From assembly GCF_027359925.1 (NCBI RefSeq), contig NZ_CP114767.1, forward strand, positions 558,001 through 622,000: a stretch of 64,000 nt of DNA, written 5' to 3'. Shown piece by piece: positions 60,670-64,000 of this stretch; the first letter of the stretch is position 1; the number at the start of each line of letters is the position of its first letter. The DNA comes from Hymenobacter canadensis. Its GTDB lineage: Bacteria > Bacteroidota > Bacteroidia > Cytophagales > Hymenobacteraceae. The notes under the pieces were generated by a model that worked only from the letters and a program-made list of their open reading frames with translations, searched no databases and was not told the DNA's origin. The position numbers were made by a program, and so were the translations under genes.

Positions 60670-61800
60670 TTGCACATCGCCGTAAACACCCGCTTTCTGT
60701 TGCCCGGCGGCCAGCTGGAGGGTATTGGGCGCTTCACGTTCGAGACGCTGAAGCAGCTGGTGGCGGCGCACCCCGAGCACACGTTTCACCTGCTCTTCGA
60801 CCGCGCTTTTGATGCGCGCTACCTGACGGGCCCCAACGTGGTGCCGCATGTGCTGCTGCCGTCGGCGCGGCATCCGTTTTTGTGGGTGGCGTGGTTTGAG
60901 GGGGCCGTGGCGCTGTGGCTGCGGCGGCACCGGCCGGCCGTATTCCTCAGCCCCGACGGCTATACCACCCTGGCCACCCGCGTGCCCCGCGTCACGGTGT
61001 TTCACGATCTGGCCTTCGAGCATTTTCCCGAGCACATGAGCGGGCTGGAGCACCGGTATTACCAGTTTTTCGCGCCGCGCTTTGCCCGGGCTTCGGCGCA
61101 GCTGGTAGCAGTGTCGGAGGCGACGCGGCAGGACCTGGTGCGCACGTATGGCATCGAGCCCGGCAAAATCCGGGTGGCTGGCAACGCGGCCGATGCGCAC
61201 TTCCAACCCCAGCCACTGGCCGTGCAGACCGCTACGCGGGAGCGGTACGCGGCCGGCAAACCGTATTTCCTGTTTGTGGGCGCCCTGCACCCGCGCAAAA
61301 ACCTGACAAATCTGCTGCGGGCCTTCGACGCGTTCAAGCAGCGCACCGGCGCCACCACCAAGCTGCTCATCGTGGGCCGCACGGCCTGGAAAGCCGGCCC
61401 CATGTTCGATGTGTACCAGCAGCTGCAGTTCCGCCACGACGTGCACCTGACCGGCCGCGTAACGGAAGAAGAGCTGGTACAGCTCTACGCCGCCGCCTAC
61501 GCCACCGTCTATGTGCCACTGCTCGAAGGCTTTGGCATTCCCATCATCGAGGCCCAGGCCTGCGCCTCCCCGGTCCTGACCTCCGACTGCAGCTCCATGC
61601 CCGAAGTGGCCGGCGGCGCGGCCCTGCTCGCCGATCCGCAGGATGCTGGCGCCATCACCGACGCGCTGGTACGCCTGCATCAGGAACCCGCGCTACGTGC
61701 CTCGCTGATAGAAATGGGCCTGCAAAACGTGCAGCGCTATTCCTGGCAGCACAGCGCTGAAGTGCTGTGGGAGGCGGTGCTGGCGGCCGTGAAGAAGTGA
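60670..61800 (+). CDS. glycosyltransferase family 1/4 (GT-B)
   Basis: With TTG at 60670 the protein is 376 residues and opens directly with the first strand of the fold (HIAVNTRFLLPGGQLEGIGRFTFETLKQL). The donor-site half has YFLFVGALHPRKNLTNLLRAFDAF, DVHLTGRVTEEELVQLYAAAYATVYVPLLEGFGIPIIEAQACASPVLTS, the EGFGxPxxE signature of retaining GT4 enzymes. It adds a sugar to the surface polysaccharide in the cytoplasm. The longer ATG frame (60622) encodes Pro/His-rich repeat sequence and is not believed. Confidence 0.9.
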   Translation: MHIAVNTRFLLPGGQLEGIGRFTFETLKQLVAAHPEHTFHLLFDRAFDARYLTGPNVVPHVLLPSARHPFLWVAWFEGAVALWLRRHRPAVFLSPDGYTTLATRVPRVTVFHDLAFEHFPEHMSGLEHRYYQFFAPRFARASAQLVAVSEATRQDLVRTYGIEPGKIRVAGNAADAHFQPQPLAVQTATRERYAAGKPYFLFVGALHPRKNLTNLLRAFDAFKQRTGATTKLLIVGRTAWKAGPMFDVYQQLQFRHDVHLTGRVTEEELVQLYAAAYATVYVPLLEGFGIPIIEAQACASPVLTSDCSSMPEVAGGAALLADPQDAGAITDALVRLHQEPALRASLIEMGLQNVQRYSWQHSAEVLWEAVLAAVKK

Positions 61801-61810
61801 GGAATGAACC

Positions 61811-61943
61811 GTGTAGAGACGCGTATTCGCGTCTCGTCGTTGAACGACGGGGGCTGTGTCGCCTAAGCACCGTAAGCACCGGTCGGGGCTGTGCCGGCCA
61901 AACAACGTCAGCAACGATGAGACGCGAATACGCGTCTCTACAC
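61811..61943. repeat. TAGAGACGCG-type inverted repeat (type F)
   Basis: The 32-base arms 61811-61842 and 61912-61943 are complementary with one mismatch that would be a G:U pair in RNA (arms begin GTGTAGAGACGCGTATTCGC). A related, decayed copy is at 58719-58820. Confidence 0.85.
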
Positions 61944-61984
61944 CGCCCCCAAGCCTACAACGTCACCGTTTCCAATTGAAAACC

Positions 61985-62623
61985 ATGCGTGTCCACCGCC
62001 TCCCCGAAATCATGCAACGCTGGCTGCCGCACACCGAGTGGCGCGGGCCGATGCGGGCGGGGGAGAAGCCGCTCTACCTTACCTTCGACGACGGCCCCGT
62101 GCCCGAGGAAACGCCCTTTGTGCTGGAGCAGCTGGCCCGGCACAACGCCCGCGCCACGTTCTTCTGCGTCGGCGACAACCTGGAAAAGCACCCGGACATT
62201 GCCCGGCAGGTGCTGGCCGCCGGCCACCGGCTCGCCAACCACACATTCCACCACGTGAGTGGCTGGCGCACGCCCTTGCCGCTGTATCTGGCGGAAGTGG
62301 CCCGCTGCCAGCAGGCGCTGGATGCGCTGCTGCCGCAGCCCGAGGCCCGGCCGCTGCTGCGCCCGCCCTACGGCCGCCTCACCCGCGCCCAGGCCACCGC
62401 GCTGCACCCCAGCCACCGCCTCATCATGTGGGATGTGCTCACCTACGACTACGACGCCACCTATCCGCCCGAAACCTGCCTGCGCGCTGCCCTGGCCCAC
62501 ACCCGCCCCGGCGCCATCGTCGTGTTTCACGACAGCCACAAGGCCCGCCAGAACCTGCGCGCCGTGCTGCCCCGCTACCTGGCGGCCTGTGTTGAACAAG
62601 GGTATTCGTTTGAGTTGTTGTAG
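61985..62623 (+). CDS. polysaccharide deacetylase (NodB domain)
   Basis: A 212-residue CE4-type deacetylase. Motif 1 is TFDDGP (33-38), with Asp36 as metal ligand; the metal His pair is in NHTFHH (His86, His90); motif 3 is RPPYGRLTRAQ; the LIMWDVLTYDYD and IVVFHDSHKA segments are motifs 4 and 5. It removes N- or O-acetyl groups from a glycan. No signal peptide is evident, so it may act at the cytoplasmic side or on lipid-linked intermediates. The ATG at 61985 was chosen because upstream codons are type F repeat. Confidence 0.9.
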   Translation: MRVHRLPEIMQRWLPHTEWRGPMRAGEKPLYLTFDDGPVPEETPFVLEQLARHNARATFFCVGDNLEKHPDIARQVLAAGHRLANHTFHHVSGWRTPLPLYLAEVARCQQALDALLPQPEARPLLRPPYGRLTRAQATALHPSHRLIMWDVLTYDYDATYPPETCLRAALAHTRPGAIVVFHDSHKARQNLRAVLPRYLAACVEQGYSFELL

Positions 62624-62643
62624 GAAAGAGGTAGGGTAGATTA

Positions 62644-62806
62644 AGACTGTCATCCTGAGCTTGCGAAGGACCTTGTCACGTCTGAACAGGTCGTGGTGAC
62701 GAAGTTTGCGCGGAGGTTTGCGGAGTCGTTCCAGCGTGATAGGATCCTTCGCAAGCTCAGGATGACAGTACCTTTGTCACCTCATCACCCCATCACCTCA
62801 ACACCA
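62644..62806. repeat. type C repeat followed by a type V arm
   Basis: CTGTCATCCTGAGCTTGCGA then AGGACCTTGTCACG (62647-62680) pairs with AGGATCCTTCGCAAGCTC then AGGATGACAG (62740-62768). The next 22 bases (ACCTTTGTCACCTCATCACC then CC) are identical to those after the type C repeat at 60512. Confidence 0.8.
62769..62776 (+). promoter_or_regulatory. putative -7 element TACCTTTG at the repeat border
   Basis: The same octamer and context as at 60617; the TTG start proposed for the next glycosyltransferase lies 34 bp downstream. Confidence 0.5.
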
Positions 62807-62809
62807 GCT

Positions 62810-63910
62810 TTGCTTTTCCTCACGCTCTTTCTTGCCGGCTGGTTTCTGATTCTGGCCACGTCTACGCTGCTGCTGGCCACGCGGCGCGGTAGTCAGCCGG
62901 GGGCGCTGCCGCAGCCGCTGCCGCGTGTGAGTATTCTGATTGCGGCCCGCAACGAGGCGGCGGCCATTGGGCGCTGCCTGCAGGCCATCCGGCAGCTGGA
63001 GTACCCGGCGCACCTGCTGGAAGTGCTGCTCGGCGACGACGGCTCCACCGACGGCACCGCCGCCGTGGCCACTCAGGCCATGCAGGGCTTTGGCGGCACG
63101 TTTCGGGTGGTGCCCATCCAGGAGACGCTGGGCCTGGCCCGCGGCAAGGCCAACGTGCTGGCCCACCTCACCCGCGCCGCCACCACCGACTTCTTCCTCA
63201 TCACCGACGCCGATATTGCCGTGCCCCGCACCTGGGTTCCGGCGTTGCTGGCGCACGCCCAGCCGGGCATCGGCACCGTGACGGGCCTCACGCTGGTGCA
63301 GGGCCCGCGCCTGTTCGATAAGCTGCAGGGCCTCGACTGGCTGATTTCGCTGGGGCTGGTGCAGGTGGTGTCGGACCTGGGGCGGCCCGTGACGGCCATG
63401 GGCAACAACATGCTGGTGACGCGCGCCGCCTACGAAGCCACCGGCGGCTACGAGGCGCTGCCGTTTTCCGTAACCGAGGACTTCGAGCTGTTCCGCGCCA
63501 CGCTGCGCCACGGCTTCGGCTACCGGATTCTGTTCCGGCCGGAGGTGCTGGCCGAGAGTTTGCCCATGCCTACGTTTGGCGCGTTGCTGCACCAGCGCCG
63601 CCGCTGGAGCCGGGGCGTGGAAAGTTTGCCGTGGTGGCTGAAAGGCGGGTTGCTGTACTACGCGGGCTTCTATCCGGCGCTGCTGGCGCTGGGCTGGCTG
63701 GCGGGGCCGCTGGCCGCCGGGCTGGTGCTGCTGGCCAAAATGCTGCTGCAGGGCCTGCTGGCCGCGCTTTGCTTCCGCCGCGCCGGCCGCCGCGCCCCGC
63801 TGCACCTGCTGCCGCTCTTCGAGCTCTACACGCCCGCCCTCACCGCCGCCCTGGCCGTCTTCCGCTTGCTGCCGCTGTCCTTCGACTGGAAAGGGAGAAG
63901 GTATCGGTGA
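62810..63910 (+). CDS. glycosyltransferase family 2, membrane-associated
   Basis: With TTG at 62810 the protein is 366 residues: an N-terminal membrane helix (LFLTLFLAGWFLILATSTLLLA), a GT-A domain (VSILIAARNEAAAIGRCLQAI, EVLLGDDGSTDGT, FFLITDADIAVPRTWVPAL with DAD, MGNNMLVTRAAYEATGGYE, VTEDFELFRATLRHG, HQRRRWSRGVES with the QxxRW-like motif) and C-terminal helices. The QRRRW motif suggests processive synthesis. It resembles the enzyme at 50053. Longer frames (62693, 62762) start in the type C repeat and encode repeat-derived residues. Confidence 0.88.
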   Translation: MLFLTLFLAGWFLILATSTLLLATRRGSQPGALPQPLPRVSILIAARNEAAAIGRCLQAIRQLEYPAHLLEVLLGDDGSTDGTAAVATQAMQGFGGTFRVVPIQETLGLARGKANVLAHLTRAATTDFFLITDADIAVPRTWVPALLAHAQPGIGTVTGLTLVQGPRLFDKLQGLDWLISLGLVQVVSDLGRPVTAMGNNMLVTRAAYEATGGYEALPFSVTEDFELFRATLRHGFGYRILFRPEVLAESLPMPTFGALLHQRRRWSRGVESLPWWLKGGLLYYAGFYPALLALGWLAGPLAAGLVLLAKMLLQGLLAALCFRRAGRRAPLHLLPLFELYTPALTAALAVFRLLPLSFDWKGRRYR

Positions 63911-64000
63911 GTTTTTAGGGCTTAGAGAATAGGGTATAGTGCTTAGGCTTACTGCGTAGTGCCTTGGGCGTGGATGGGTGTAGTGAGCTGGGCCGGAACT
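63911..64000. other. window end, type H repeat arm
   Basis: TTTAGGGCTTAGAGAATAGG begins at 63915, the same unit as at 57336; its partner would lie beyond the window. No gene is seen in the last 90 bases. Confidence 0.6.

Noticed and set aside
61856..61984. Longer start of the polysaccharide deacetylase
   Set aside because: The additional 43 codons are the type F repeat; the family begins at the ATG at 61985.

Overview
The window looks like a chromosomal segment of a Bacteroidota bacterium of high G+C content, most probably a Hymenobacter-like member of the Cytophagales. The reasons are a SusC/SusD pair, a type IX secretion C-terminal sorting domain (gene at 39809-41392), -7 promoter elements of the TAnnTTTG type, many secreted and lipoprotein leaders, and intergenic spaces crowded with long inverted repeats. 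I infer the genus from style, not from a search. No rRNA, tRNA, CRISPR array or transposase was seen.

Layout. 0-11 kb is housekeeping and sensory: the start of an ion channel, an NmrA-like reductase, two BLUF blue-light sensors 7.6 kb apart (the second followed 6 bp later by a methyltransferase), a cold-shock protein, CtlX, malate:quinone oxidoreductase, a GNAT acetyltransferase, a lipoprotein, an MscS channel and nicotinamidase. 11.6-36.2 kb is one large pectin locus. Secreted fusion enzymes (CE12-GH28 and CE8-PL10) and a GH105 hydrolase cut and deacylate (rhamno)galacturonan, and SusC/SusD bind and import oligomers. Unsaturated uronate goes through KdgF, KduI and KduD; saturated galacturonate goes through UxaC, UxaB and UxaA. 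Both meet at 2-keto-3-deoxygluconate, handled by KdgK and KdgA. ExuT imports monomers, and a divergent LacI-type regulator sits in the middle. Two promoters in this locus share a DNA module with identical 68-bp internal spacing, and a related core occurs before uxaC.

36.4-54.8 kb is mixed: fructose-1,6-bisphosphatase, an aldehyde dehydrogenase, a 2'-5' RNA ligase-like protein, a T9SS-sorted protein, a decayed hutI, a lipoprotein, an ECF sigma factor overlapping a long membrane-to-barrel protein, PhzF, a TPR protein, KTSC, RuvC, a flippase-like membrane protein coupled to a glycosyltransferase, cytochrome c, a peptide-type ABC permease and a SpoIIE phosphatase. 54.9-63.9 kb is a surface polysaccharide cluster (methyltransferase, Wzy-like polymerase, Wzz-like chain regulator, flippase, two glycosyltransferases, polysaccharide deacetylase).

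The most unusual property is the density and variety of intergenic inverted repeats. One family (types A-D below) has arms that are themselves small hairpins, and the stem trinucleotide changes in a compensated way between types (GCT/AGC, TCC/GGA, CCT/AGG, TGC/GCA). Other families are built from GCGCGAAGC (type E), TAGAGACGCG (F), GAGTAACT (G), TAGGGCTT (H) and GGTGATGA (V) units. Several touch coding sequence, stop codons or promoters.
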